A program made the position numbers and the translations under genes. DNA of 53,500 nucleotides from assembly GCA_012960135.1 (NCBI GenBank), contig DUBW01000085.1:1-53500 (forward strand). The letters run 5' to 3'. Source of the DNA: Methyloprofundus sp. GTDB lineage: Bacteria; Pseudomonadota; Gammaproteobacteria; Methylococcales; Methylomonadaceae. Shown piece after piece: positions 20,294-29,430 of this stretch. The notes under the pieces were generated by a model. The model was not told the origin of the DNA. It did no database searches and worked only from the letters and a program-made list of their open reading frames with translations. Numbering within the stretch: position 1 is the first letter of the stretch; every line of letters starts with the position of its first letter.

Positions 20294-21637
20294 ATGTTCG
20301 ATAAACTTGTTATTGCCAACCGTGGCGAGATTGCTTTACGTATTTTACGTGCCTGTCGTGAGCTGGGCATTAAAACAGTTGCCGTTTATTCCAGTGCTGA
20401 TCGCGATTTAAAGCATGTTCGCTTAGCTGATGAAGCTATTTGCATCGGCCCTGCCGCTTCTGCAGATAGCTATCTTAATATCCCTGCACTAATTAGTGCA
20501 GCTGAAGTCACCGATGCAGAAGCCATTCACCCGGGATATGGTTTTTTAGCTGAAAGTGCAGAATTCTCTGAAAAGGTTAAGAAAAGTGGCTTTATTTTTG
20601 TCGGCCCTGAGGCGGATACCATTCGCGCCATGGGCGATAAAATCGAAGCTAAAAAGGCGATGATAGCGTCAGGCATCCCTTGTGTACCTGGTAATGGCGA
20701 ACCTTTAGGGGATGATAATGCCATTAACCTGAAAATGGCACAAGAAATCGGCTACCCGATTATTATCAAAGCAGCCGGCGGCGGTGGCGGCCGAGGTATG
20801 CGCACAGTTCATACCGAAGGCGCTTTAATCAGTTCCATTGCTTTAACCAAGTCAGAAGCAGGTTCATTTTTCGGCAATTCAACCGTCTATATGGAAAAGT
20901 TTCTGGAAGACCCGCGCCATATTGAAATTCAGATTCTTTCTGACTCACACGGCAATGCCGTTCACCTAGGTGAACGGGATTGTTCTATGCAACGCCGCCA
21001 CCAAAAGGTAGTTGAAGAAGCCCCTGCTCCCGGCATTACCGAAGAGCTGCGCAATTTTATTGGTGAGCGTTGCGCTCAAGCCTGTCGCGATATCGGCTAC
21101 CTTGGCGCAGGTACTTTTGAATTTCTATTTGAGAGAGGCGAGTTCTTTTTTATAGAAATGAATACCCGCATACAGGTTGAACATCCAGTGACTGAAATGG
21201 TGACCGGTATTGATATCGTCAAAGAGCAATTACGTATTGCTGCTGGTGAGCCACTCTCTTTTACTCAGGATGATATCGTTATTCGCGGTCATGCCATCGA
21301 ATGCCGCCTGAATGCTGAAGACCCTGTTACCTTTATGCCATGCCCAGGTACTATTGATCTTTTCCATATGCCTGGCGGCCCTGGAATTCGTTGTGAAACA
21401 CATATTTACAATGGCTATACAGTGCCACCCTATTATGACTCAATGATCGGCAAACTGATCGCACATGGCGATGACAGAGCTAGCTCTATTGCTCGCATGC
21501 GTACGGCTTTAAGTGAAATGGTAATCGATGGCATCAAGACTAATATCCCATTACAACAGGACATTATGGCGGATAGCGCGTTTGCTGCAGGAAGTCAGAA
21601 TATCCACTATTTAGAAAAGAAACTCGGCATGAGCTAA
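20294..21637 (+). CDS. accC: biotin carboxylase subunit of acetyl-CoA carboxylase
   Basis: A 447-residue ATP-grasp enzyme that carboxylates biotin on AccB. It begins [20 protein letters not shown], with the ATP lid [12 protein letters not shown], the bicarbonate/biotin segment [15 protein letters not shown], and the catalytic [14 protein letters not shown]. Length equals E. coli AccC (449). A good GAGG precedes its ATG. Confidence 0.97.
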   Translation: MFDKLVIANRGEIALRILRACRELGIKTVAVYSSADRDLKHVRLADEAICIGPAASADSYLNIPALISAAEVTDAEAIHPGYGFLAESAEFSEKVKKSGFIFVGPEADTIRAMGDKIEAKKAMIASGIPCVPGNGEPLGDDNAINLKMAQEIGYPIIIKAAGGGGGRGMRTVHTEGALISSIALTKSEAGSFFGNSTVYMEKFLEDPRHIEIQILSDSHGNAVHLGERDCSMQRRHQKVVEEAPAPGITEELRNFIGERCAQACRDIGYLGAGTFEFLFERGEFFFIEMNTRIQVEHPVTEMVTGIDIVKEQLRIAAGEPLSFTQDDIVIRGHAIECRLNAEDPVTFMPCPGTIDLFHMPGGPGIRCETHIYNGYTVPPYYDSMIGKLIAHGDDRASSIARMRTALSEMVIDGIKTNIPLQQDIMADSAFAAGSQNIHYLEKKLGMS

Positions 21638-21642
21638 ATCGT

Positions 21643-21866
21643 TGTAGGGCGGACTTTAGTCCGCCTTTTTAACTGCGTCAGCATATCTTTTTACCATGAA
21701 GGACATGAAGATTTTGAAAGCATATGTACTATTTTCAGTGCCCTACCAAGGATAATGTTTTAAACAAGCCCACTTCATACCCTTCATGGTGAAAAAAACA
21801 AGTGATAAACTGCGCCATCAACCCGCTTTTCTTTCTATGCTCTAGCGGACTAAAGTCCGCCCTACC
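21643..21866. repeat. composite inverted repeat (MITE-like, about 224 bp) between accC and prmA
   Basis: The ends TGTAGGGCGGACTTTAGTCC (21643) and TAGCGGACTAAAGTCCGCCC (21844, followed by TAC) are inverted copies, each itself nearly palindromic. A second, inner inverted pair follows: TTACCATGAAGGACATGAAG (from 21691) against CTTCATACCCTTCATGGTGA (near 21773). There is no coding frame. A diverged copy of the inner arm lies at 35091. It fills most of the 243-base gap. Confidence 0.75.
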
Positions 21867-21880
21867 CTAATCACTTCATT

Positions 21881-22759
21881 ATGGCCTGGCATCAAATTTC
21901 TGTCATCAGCAACGAAGCTAGTGCTGCTGATATTTCCAATTTCCTTAACGAACTGGGTGCTGTTTCAGTCACATTTATGAGCGCAACCGCCCAGCCAGTC
22001 TATGAACCAAAAATAGGCGAAACCAAAATCTGGGGGCAGACGAAAACTATTGCCTTATTTGAACTGGATGCATCTCCTGAGATAATAAAAAGCCTGCTAT
22101 TCCAGCAGTTTTCAGATAATAGCGTTCATGACTGGCATGCCGAAGTTCTGCAAGACCAAATCTGGGAGCGTGCCTGGATGGAACATTTCCAGCCTATGCA
22201 ATTCGGTGAACGCTTATGGGTATACCCTTCTGGTCAAGAACAATCCAGAACAGGTACAGTTAGTTTAATTCTCGACCCTGGGCTCGCCTTTGGTACCGGC
22301 ACCCATGCAACGACCGCACTCTGCCTGGAGTGGTTAGCAGAACACGATATTACCGGTAAAACCGTGATTGATTTTGGCTGTGGCTCTGGCATTCTCGCTG
22401 TTGCCGCCGTGCTGCTGGGCGCAAAAGAGGCTCATGCGATTGATATAGACCCGCAGGCTCTTATTGCAACACAGGATAATGCGCAAAAAAATAAGGTCGC
22501 TAGTAAAATCAAGACCTATTTGCCTGAGCAATTTAAGCCTTTTCAGGCGGATATTGTATTAGCCAATATTCTTGCCAAGCCGCTGATCGAATTATCTGAC
22601 AATATTAGCAATTTGGTATGCCCGACAGGACAACTGGTATTATCCGGCATCTTAAAAGAACAGGCTGATTCTGTAAGCGCTTGCTATCAATCCAGCTTTA
22701 CAATTAACAGTGCCATTATCCAAGGTGACTGGTGCCGCCTGGACAGCATCAAAAAATAA
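21881..22759 (+). CDS. prmA: ribosomal protein L11 methyltransferase
   Basis: A 292-residue SAM-dependent enzyme trimethylating L11. The N-terminal substrate domain begins MAWHQISVISN. The linker DPGLAFGTGTHATTALCLEWL and SAM motif I VIDFGCGSGILAVAAVLLGA, then AIDIDPQA and LANILAKPLIEL, are diagnostic. Length equals E. coli PrmA (293). A DUF3426-type gene starts four bases after its stop, so the two are likely coupled. Confidence 0.96.
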   Translation: MAWHQISVISNEASAADISNFLNELGAVSVTFMSATAQPVYEPKIGETKIWGQTKTIALFELDASPEIIKSLLFQQFSDNSVHDWHAEVLQDQIWERAWMEHFQPMQFGERLWVYPSGQEQSRTGTVSLILDPGLAFGTGTHATTALCLEWLAEHDITGKTVIDFGCGSGILAVAAVLLGAKEAHAIDIDPQALIATQDNAQKNKVASKIKTYLPEQFKPFQADIVLANILAKPLIELSDNISNLVCPTGQLVLSGILKEQADSVSACYQSSFTINSAIIQGDWCRLDSIKK

Positions 22760-22763
22760 GTTT

Positions 22764-23413
22764 ATGGACACTTTTTGCCCAAAGTGTAAGCACCCACAAA
22801 AAACCAGTAACCGACAACTAAAAAAACACCCGGCAGAATAAGCTGTACGCAATGCAAGTATAAGTTTAATCCTCACGCCTCGATGAGCAAACAGACACCA
22901 CCCAAAGATGAACCCGGCATTAGCGAAACTTATCCCTGGCAAAAAGAACCCGTTTCTCACACCAAGCACTGGATAGCAGGAAGCCTGGTCGCTATTTTAT
23001 TATTCTTTTATCAACTTATTTACTTTACTGGCTACCTGCTAGCCCAAAATGCGCAACTAAGGCCGTGGCTAGAAACACTAAGCAATAAACTTGATTACCC
23101 TCTGCCAAGCTATCGTAACCTTACTGAATTCACTACCATCGGCAGCACGATAATTAAGCTCAGTAACAACACCTATCGCCTGCAAATCAGCTTTATTAAC
23201 CATGCTGACTTTGAGCAACACTTACCTCATCTTCTAGTAACCTTGCATAACCAGCATGGAGGCCAGTTTGCCCAGAGAGAGTTTTCCCCTCGAGAATATC
23301 TGGGCAAAGACCACCCCAGTATATTTATTCCAAGCTCGGCAAGCACCAATATAGATTTTTTCATAGGCGCACCTGAACAAGATATAGGCAGCTATAGTAT
23401 AGAATTAAAATAG
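22764..23413 (+). CDS. zinc-ribbon/DUF3426 membrane protein, interrupted by an apparent -1 frameshift
   Basis: The ATG at 22764 opens MDTFCPKCKHPQKTSNRQLK, an MJ0042-type zinc-ribbon start, but stops after about 25 codons. At the A7 run near 22819-22825 a -1 shift leads into KTPGRISCTQCKYKFNPHAS, which supplies the second CxxC pair and runs on into the frame whose first ATG is 22883. That frame encodes a TM segment (about residues 32-50 from its own Met) and a periplasmic DUF3426-like domain. Proteins with a zinc ribbon, TM and DUF3426 are commonly encoded after prmA. Either an A was lost (true mutation or base-call error) or slippage at A-AAA-AAA restores the product. If translation starts at 22883 the product is 176 residues with no zinc ribbon. 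Function unknown. Confidence 0.65.
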
Positions 23414-23505
23414 AAATATCTCTGTGCTAAAGATTTTGTCCTAACCCGTATTGCTTTGTTAGTTATAATATTTCATTAACTCTCCTATAAGCACATTAAT
23501 ATTCT

Positions 23506-24702
23506 ATGGCTCACCCTGAACTATTTCTCAAGAAAAACGAAGATAAACGCTTACGCAAAGGTCACCTCTGGGTTTTTAGTAACGAAGTTGATACCCAGCG
23601 TAGCCCTTTAAACCAGTTTGAGCCGGGTGATATGGTCAAAGTAATCGCCAGCGACGGTCAAATACTCGGCAGTGCCTATATTAATCCAGGCACCCTGGTC
23701 TGTGCGCGAATTTTATCCCGGAAACCCAGCGCCAAGTTAGGCGAAAAAATGTTTGCTATACGCATCGCCCGGGCACTAGCTTTGCGTGAGCGCTTTTATA
23801 GCAAGCCTTATTACCGGCTTATTTTTGGCGAAAGCGATGGCTTGCCTGGCCTGGTTATAGATCGATTTGCTGATGTCTTATCCGTACAAATCACAACCGC
23901 TGGTATCGATCGGCAAAAAGAACCGTTACTAGCAGTATTAATTGAGTTGCTACAGCCAAAAGCCATTTTACTTAAGAATGATAACCCACAACGGACCTTA
24001 GAAGGCCTGCCTACTGAGTCTGTCTGCGCATATGGGACGATACCTGAGCAATTAATTATTGAAGAAAATAATGCGCAGTTCCAGATTGATATCGTCGCTG
24101 GCCAGAAAACTGGCTGGTTTTATGATCACCGTAGTAGCCGCGCTCAATTAGCTCAATTAGCGCAAGAGAAAACCGTACTGGATTTATTCTCTTATTCCGG
24201 AGCCTGGGGCATTCCCGCTGCATTAAACAACGCACAACAAGTGACCTGCGTTGATGCTTCTGCCAGTGCGATTGCTCTGGCAAAACAAAATGCCCATTTA
24301 AATAATGTTAGCGACAGAATGCAGTTTGTGCAGAGCGATGTCTTTGAGTATTTAAAACAAGCTCGACTGGAAAAGAAACGCTTTGATATAGTAATTTTAG
24401 ACCCACCCGCTTTAATCAAGCGCAAGAAAGACTTTAAATCAGGCTACGAAGCCTACCGCCGGCTAAATCATCTCGCACTACAAGTTTTAGCAAAAGACGG
24501 AATCCTGATTTCTGCATCCTGCTCGTATCATTTAAGCAAAGCTAATTTGCACGAAATACTACGCTCTTCAGCACGCCATATAGATAGAAGTCTAAGTATT
24601 GTGGCAACTGGGGGCCAAGCCCCTGACCACCCTATTCACCCATCTATCTCTGAAACTGAATATTTAAAAACCTATTTTTGCGCTGTTTCTGAAACCCTAT
24701 AA
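23506..24702 (+). CDS. rlmI: 23S rRNA (cytosine-1962-C5)-methyltransferase RlmI-like
   Basis: A 398-residue class I methyltransferase. N-terminal PUA domain (about 1-75, beginning with LFLKKNEDKRLRKGHLWVFS), then the EEhEP-like domain with FGESDGLPGLVIDRF, then the Rossmann domain with VLDLFSYSGAWGIPAA, FDIVILDPPALIKRKKDF and SASCSYHL holding the catalytic Cys. Length matches E. coli RlmI (396). Monocistronic, with its own terminator immediately after. RlmI homologues differ in target, so C1962 specificity is inferred. Confidence 0.88.
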   Translation: MAHPELFLKKNEDKRLRKGHLWVFSNEVDTQRSPLNQFEPGDMVKVIASDGQILGSAYINPGTLVCARILSRKPSAKLGEKMFAIRIARALALRERFYSKPYYRLIFGESDGLPGLVIDRFADVLSVQITTAGIDRQKEPLLAVLIELLQPKAILLKNDNPQRTLEGLPTESVCAYGTIPEQLIIEENNAQFQIDIVAGQKTGWFYDHRSSRAQLAQLAQEKTVLDLFSYSGAWGIPAALNNAQQVTCVDASASAIALAKQNAHLNNVSDRMQFVQSDVFEYLKQARLEKKRFDIVILDPPALIKRKKDFKSGYEAYRRLNHLALQVLAKDGILISASCSYHLSKANLHEILRSSARHIDRSLSIVATGGQAPDHPIHPSISETEYLKTYFCAVSETL

Positions 24703-24704
24703 AC

Positions 24705-24737
24705 AAAAAATGGCGGCTCAAGGAGTCGCCATTTTTT
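24705..24737 (+). terminator. intrinsic terminator after rlmI
   Basis: AAAAAATGGCG and CGCCATTTTTT form an 11-bp stem around GCTCAAGGAGT, ending in a T6 run. It begins three bases after the rlmI stop. The A-run on the left could make it work on both strands. Confidence 0.85.
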
Positions 24738-24987
24738 AGTCATTTAACCCTATCTTAAAAATCTAGTCCGAATATTTCGCCCCTTTCATCCCGCTAATTA
24801 TTTATACATCATACCGTCAGGGCTTCGAAATATAATCGTAACAAAGCATATAAAAAACACCTTAAATACCTTATTTTTGCTGATTTATTTTCTACAATAA
24901 TAAAATATACTTATAAAACAGACTGTTAATAGTTGGCTTGCTTTTTGTATAGTTATAAAGACCACTACACCTAAATCAAATCAAAAT
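24738..24987. other. AT-rich intergenic region with a sigma-54-like site
   Basis: No coding frame seen. The bases TTGGCTTGCTTTTTGTA at 24933-24949 match the sigma-54 -24/-12 pattern TTGGCNNGNNNNTTGCA except for T in place of the critical C at -12. This sits 39 bases upstream of the small gene at 24988. It is weak evidence for a promoter. Confidence 0.25.
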
Positions 24988-25281
24988 ATGAGCGACCCAC
25001 AACCTCTGCAACAAGAATCTCAGATTTCAAATGGCGCAATAATGCTTGGTGCAGGTCTTGCTCTTGCCTCCTTTATTGTACTACCAGCCGTAGCCACACG
25101 AATTGGCTTAGGCTCCAGTCTAACGGGAGCTATGCGCATTGCTTTAATGAAAGCCTCAGCAAAAGTATGCAATCATACCCCAGGCAACGCACAAAATAAT
25201 TCAAAAAACTGCCCTATCTCTGGTATAGTCCAATTACGCTTATCGGTTCAAACTACTATCAAAATTGATACTTATGGCTGA
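24988..25281 (+). CDS. small hypothetical protein with one hydrophobic segment
   Basis: A 97-residue frame beginning MSDPQPLQQESQISNGAIML, with a hydrophobic stretch at about residues 17-42 (Gly/Ala/Leu rich) and two isolated cysteines (residues about 61 and 74). I do not recognise the family. Its end overlaps the next small gene by eight bases, which suggests both are translated together. The last ~25 residues look less protein-like and could reflect a frame change. It belongs to the decayed copper-ATPase locus by position only. Confidence 0.45.
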   Translation: MSDPQPLQQESQISNGAIMLGAGLALASFIVLPAVATRIGLGSSLTGAMRIALMKASAKVCNHTPGNAQNNSKNCPISGIVQLRLSVQTTIKIDTYG

Positions 25282-25441
25282 CAAAAAAAAATCATGTGAT
25301 TTATGCGGACTTCCTGTAGAAGTTGAAGGCTTTACTCTTCTAAGCAAAGAAGGCAAAAAGGAATTTTGCTGTGAAGGTTGCCAGGGTATTTACCAAATGC
25401 TCAACGAAGATAATCTTCTCCCTGAAGAAGCATCTAAATAA
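25274..25441 (+). CDS. stand-alone heavy-metal-binding domain of a CcoI-type ATPase (PF12156-like)
   Basis: A 55-residue protein, MADKKKSCDLCGLPVEVEG.., containing CxxC and a second CCEGCQGIYQML motif. This is the N-terminal cytoplasmic metal-binding domain usually fused to copper ATPases of the CcoI/FixI type, here a separate gene. It overlaps the preceding small gene by eight bases and lies just upstream of the broken ATPase gene. The four-to-five Cys pattern suggests Cu or Zn binding; the metal is inferred. Confidence 0.75.
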   Translation: MADKKKSCDLCGLPVEVEGFTLLSKEGKKEFCCEGCQGIYQMLNEDNLLPEEASK

Positions 25442-25469
25442 ACATCTACCTTATCCAAATAGTTCAAAT

Positions 25470-25559
25470 ATGGCTCACAATCATGGCAAGAAAGCTGCTG
25501 CCACAACAATAAAGCATGCTAGAAATATCGCCCATCATGGCCTCAGCATTTCAGCCTAA
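25470..25559 (+). CDS. possible 29-residue His-rich peptide
   Basis: ATG at 25470 gives a 29-codon frame containing MAHNHGKK, IKHARNIAHHG and a stop at 25557. Six of the residues that can be read are basic or His, five of them His, which would fit metal handling. It lies between the metal-binding peptide and the ATPase and overlaps the ATPase start by 44 bases. No clear ribosome site. Could be chance. Confidence 0.25.
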   Translation: MAHNHGKKAAATTIKHARNIAHHGLSISA

Positions 25560-27736
25560 CAATTTTAAGCTCGTTCACGAACTAAAAAACCGCGTCCGGA
25601 TTTTAGTGCCTATTTTGGAAAAAGATCCAGAACGAACTTATATTTTCGAGATTATTCTAAAAAAACGCCCTGAAATAAAAACCGTAAAATCTATACCAGA
25701 AATAGGCTCGGTAACACTGTACTTTGATCATAACAGCTTACCTAAAGAAAACCTGCTAACCATACTGGATATGGTGCTCGGAAATATCAGCAAGAAAAAA
25801 ATCAGTCTCCCTCCAAGTAATATCGTTGAAGATACAAGTGCTCCTATCCAGGGTTTTAGTCTGGCTATTGAAGGTATGACTTGCGCCTCTTGCGCACTTT
25901 TACTGGAGATGTCCTTAAAGCGGGACCCTCGCGTACACAATGCCACTGTCAACTTTGCTTCTGCCATCGCCTCAACAAATGGCCGCTTATCGCGTCAGGA
26001 TATGGCAGAAATTATTAGCAAAGTTGGCTATAAAGCAAACTTGATGGATACGCTATCGCAGCGTCAGGAGCTTATAAGAAAGGAGCACCAGCGCCTGGCC
26101 AGCGCTAAAAAACGATTTATCTGGGCCAGCGTCTTAACTACTCCAGTAGTAGCTATTGGTATGGCTATGCCTACAGGACGTATTTTTCACTGGATTCAAT
26201 TTGCACTAACAACACCTGTCGTTTTTGCAGCAGATGGTGCTTTTTTTAGCAAAGCTTGGTTACTCGCAAAAATGGGCAGGGCAAATATGGATAGCTTAAT
26301 TGCTATCGGTGTCGGTTCGGCTTATGGATATAGCCTACCCTCCCTGTTAAGAGGCAAAGGGCACTTATATTTTGAAGCGGCTGCCAGCATTATTTCCTTT
26401 GTTCTTCTGGGTCGTTATATGGAAGAAAATGCCAAAGGAAAAGCAGGCGAAGCGATTAGAAAGCTGATTGACTTACAACCGCAAACTGCGACTCTATTAA
26501 AAGATGGCCGGGAAATCACTATCAGTATCGATGATATAGAACTGGATGATCACCTGCTTATACGCCCTGGTGAAAAAATTCCGACGGACGGTAAGGTAGT
26601 CGATGGTATTTCTACAGTTGACGAAGCCATGGTTACCGGCGAAAGCATTCCTGTCGTTAAAGAAATAGGGCATAAAGTCATCGGTGGCTGTGTCAATGGT
26701 ACCGGAGTAATAACCATTCAGGCGACAGCCATCGGCACTGGCCAGTCAGCCAAACGGGGGAGTATTTATTCGCAATGGTAAGAGCCTGGAAACGGCAACG
26801 CATTTAACCGCTATTATTTTTGATAAAACGGGAACGATCACCGAAGGCAAACCTGAAGTCACTGATTTTATCAATGTCAGCCCACTCAGCAATGCAATAC
26901 TACTCACCCATATCGCTTCTGCCGAAAATAATTCAGAACATTTTCTCGCCCAAGCCATTGTCAATTATGCACAAGATGAACATGACTTTAGCTTTAAATC
27001 TGTCAAGGATTTTAATATCACAGCAGGTCGCGGCTTGCAGGCAAAAGTAGGCCATTATCAAGTTCTGATTGGCAACCAAGCATGGCTGGAAGAACACAAT
27101 ATCGATATTACTGAACTGCTTCCTCATGCCCATCAACTAGGGCTGAAAGGTAAAACACCTGTATTTACAGCTTTTAACGGCTATGCCAGTGCTATCTTTG
27201 GCATTGCTGATCAGCCTAGAGAGTCTGCTAAACAGGCTATTGCGGCATTAAATCAGTTAAATATCGAGACCCTGATGGTTACTGGTGATACGAGCGAAAC
27301 TGCACATCATATTGCCGACTTGGTCGGTATTAAAACCGTTATTGCTCACGCAACACCGGAACAAAAATTACAGGTAATACATCGCCTACAAGATGAAGGT
27401 GGCTCGGTGGGTATGATCGGCGATGGTATTAATGATGCTCCCGCCCTTGCCGCCGCAAATGTTAGCTTTGCCATTGGCCATGGCACTGATATTGCAATCG
27501 AATCGGCGGATTTGACTCTGGTCAACGGCGATATTTCCAAGGTTGCTGAAACTGTGGAACTCAGCACCTATACCATGAAGATCATTAAACAAAATTTATT
27601 CTGGGCTTTTGGCTACAACACCGTTGCCATCCCCATTGCAGCCGTAGGGAAATTAAATCCAATGATAGCCTCTGCTGCCATGGCCTTAAGTTCTGTCTCG
27701 GTTATAGTCAACTCTTTACGTATCAACGGAAAATAA
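25516..27736 (+). pseudogene. heavy-metal P1B-type ATPase (CcoI/CopA-like), internally deleted and frameshifted
   Basis: The first frame (25516-26781; an ATG at 25537 is also possible) encodes a degenerate HMA-like segment, an HMA domain with GMTCASC, TM helices 1-4 and the actuator motif VTGESIPV. It stops in SIYSQW. From 26759 the +1 frame continues VFIRNGKSLE, then the phosphorylation motif DKTGT, a TGD segment and GDGINDAP to 27736. An extra G in the G5 run at 26756-26760 explains the shift. Independently, the normal TM5-TM6 stretch with the CPC metal site, roughly a hundred residues between the actuator GTG and ..GTGQSAKRG, is missing. The product cannot be a working pump. Confidence 0.85.
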
Positions 27737-27737
27737 C

Positions 27738-28568
27738 GTGGTCGATTTTTTTGCTAGCCTGGATTACACAGTCTATACAGTTGCCTTACTAACGGGTTTT
27801 TTTGGTAGCGGACATTGCGCGGGGATGTGTGGTGCCCTGGTTGCTGGCTTCTTTATGAAAACCGAGAAAAAAAGTGTCTGGCCTTATATCGCCTATCACT
27901 TTGCACGCATCAGCATGTATTTCATCGTTGGCATTAGCGCTGCTTTTCTTGGTGTTGCATTGGTTGCAACCGGTTTGTTAGGGCATATTCAGGGTATCTT
28001 ACAAGTTGTTATTGGCTTTTTTGTGATCATTCTGGCTTTAGGTATTGTTGGGCTTTCTCCCTGGCAATTTTCGATGAAATATATGCCCACCAAGGTGTTA
28101 AATAAGATCTTCATGTCTGCTGCCAGACGCGGCTCAGTATTGGGCGCTAGCATGGGCGGCATGCTCAACGGCCTGATGCCCTGCCCCTTAACTTTTGCCA
28201 TGGCGGTCAATGCGACCACAGCACCTAACCCCGTTGAAGGCGGACTAATGATGCTGGCTTTGGGTATCGGCACACTACCGACGATGTTCTTAGTTACCTT
28301 TGCGTTTGGTAAACTTGGCACAGGAGCCCGCGGGTTAATGCTAAAGGTTGCTGCAGTACTGATGATCGTAATGGGAGCGAATACCATGTACAACGGTATC
28401 AGATTCCTTGCATTCGATACCGACTTTAAGGAAATGATGCTCCATATGCAATCTATGGAACTGATGAGTATCGACAATCAATCAGTACATGAAAATAGCA
28501 TGGAGATGGATCATCTCTATGCACAATATATATTAAGGCTTACCCTGGCAAATGAAACTCTCTCCTAA
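27738..28568 (+). CDS. SafE/UreH-like membrane protein of copper-ATPase loci
   Basis: A 276-residue membrane protein with about six TM segments. The two signature loops are GHCAGMCGALVAG and NGLMPCPLTFAM, typical of UreH_2/SafE domains found beside CcoI-type copper ATPases and related to the DsbD transmembrane fold. A GTG start follows the ATPase stop by one base. The C-terminal ~45 residues are Met/His/Asp rich (MMLHMQSMELMS, SMEMDHLY), which might bind copper. Its partner ATPase is broken, so whether it still has a role is open. Confidence 0.75.
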   Translation: MVDFFASLDYTVYTVALLTGFFGSGHCAGMCGALVAGFFMKTEKKSVWPYIAYHFARISMYFIVGISAAFLGVALVATGLLGHIQGILQVVIGFFVIILALGIVGLSPWQFSMKYMPTKVLNKIFMSAARRGSVLGASMGGMLNGLMPCPLTFAMAVNATTAPNPVEGGLMMLALGIGTLPTMFLVTFAFGKLGTGARGLMLKVAAVLMIVMGANTMYNGIRFLAFDTDFKEMMLHMQSMELMSIDNQSVHENSMEMDHLYAQYILRLTLANETLS

Positions 28569-29340
28569 AGATCTGATTGTTTTACATCATGCAGCAGATG
28601 TACTAGAAAGCCCTAGTTTTAGTTCAAGAATCACTAAGACCGTGGGCGGTGCAGTGGAGAAAACCATTGCCATTTTACCGGCACAAGTTTCTCTTTCATT
28701 AAACGATATCACCCGCACCGCCCTGGAAAAATCCCTAGAAGGCGCTATTTTCACCTTGAGCTCGCGTAAAAGCAGCGTTCCCTTTAATAGAACGCACAAA
28801 TTTTTCGCTGGCTTAAGTGGTGCCGTTGGCGGTGCTTTTGGATTAACCGCCATCACCGTCGAACTACCTATATCAACTACCATCATGTTGCGCTCAATTG
28901 CCGACATAGCCCGCTTTTATGGTGAAAATCTGAGTCACGGCAATACCAAAATGGCCTGCCTGGAAGTTTTTGCCTTAAGTGATACTACCCGGCATGGCTC
29001 TGAAACGGGCTACTATGCCATACGCTCAATACTCGCTAAAGGGCTGGCCGATGCATCTGCGCAACTTGGCACACCCGTGCTAAGTAAAGAGAGCGCACCT
29101 ATCGTAAGTAAAGCCATCAATCAAATTGCAGCACGTTTTAGCATCCCGGTTTCTGAGAAATTAGCCGCGCAATCCATCCCTGTTTTTGGCGCTATAGGCG
29201 GCGCTACCATTAACCTGTTATTTATAAGCTATTTTCAGAACCTGGCACACGCGCATTTTTCCTTGCGTAGACTAGAGCGTAACTACACTCCGGAATTGGT
29301 AAAATTAAATTACCAGAAATATTTAGCAGAGTACTATTAA
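28552..29340 (+). CDS. EcsC family protein
   Basis: A 262-residue protein of the EcsC family, recognisable by the central FFAGLSGAVGGAFGLTAITVE and ELPISTTIMLRSIADIARFYGE segments and the later PVFGAIGGATINLLFISYF. The hydrophobic Gly/Ala-rich parts suggest membrane association. EcsC stands with an ABC transporter in Bacillus, but its biochemical role is unknown. It overlaps the preceding gene by 17 bases, so it belongs to the same transcript. Confidence 0.8.
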   Translation: MKLSPKDLIVLHHAADVLESPSFSSRITKTVGGAVEKTIAILPAQVSLSLNDITRTALEKSLEGAIFTLSSRKSSVPFNRTHKFFAGLSGAVGGAFGLTAITVELPISTTIMLRSIADIARFYGENLSHGNTKMACLEVFALSDTTRHGSETGYYAIRSILAKGLADASAQLGTPVLSKESAPIVSKAINQIAARFSIPVSEKLAAQSIPVFGAIGGATINLLFISYFQNLAHAHFSLRRLERNYTPELVKLNYQKYLAEYY

Positions 29341-29430
29341 ACAAGTTTTTTAAAACGACAAAACTGATCACAAAATAAATAATTTTGTAGTATCATAATC
29401 CCCCGCATAGAGATTATTCCTGCCAAAAAA

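Noticed and set aside
24705-24737. Hairpin after rlmI as a REP element
   Set aside because: It has no GTAGGG/ACTTTAGT features and ends in a T-run, so it is better read as a terminator.
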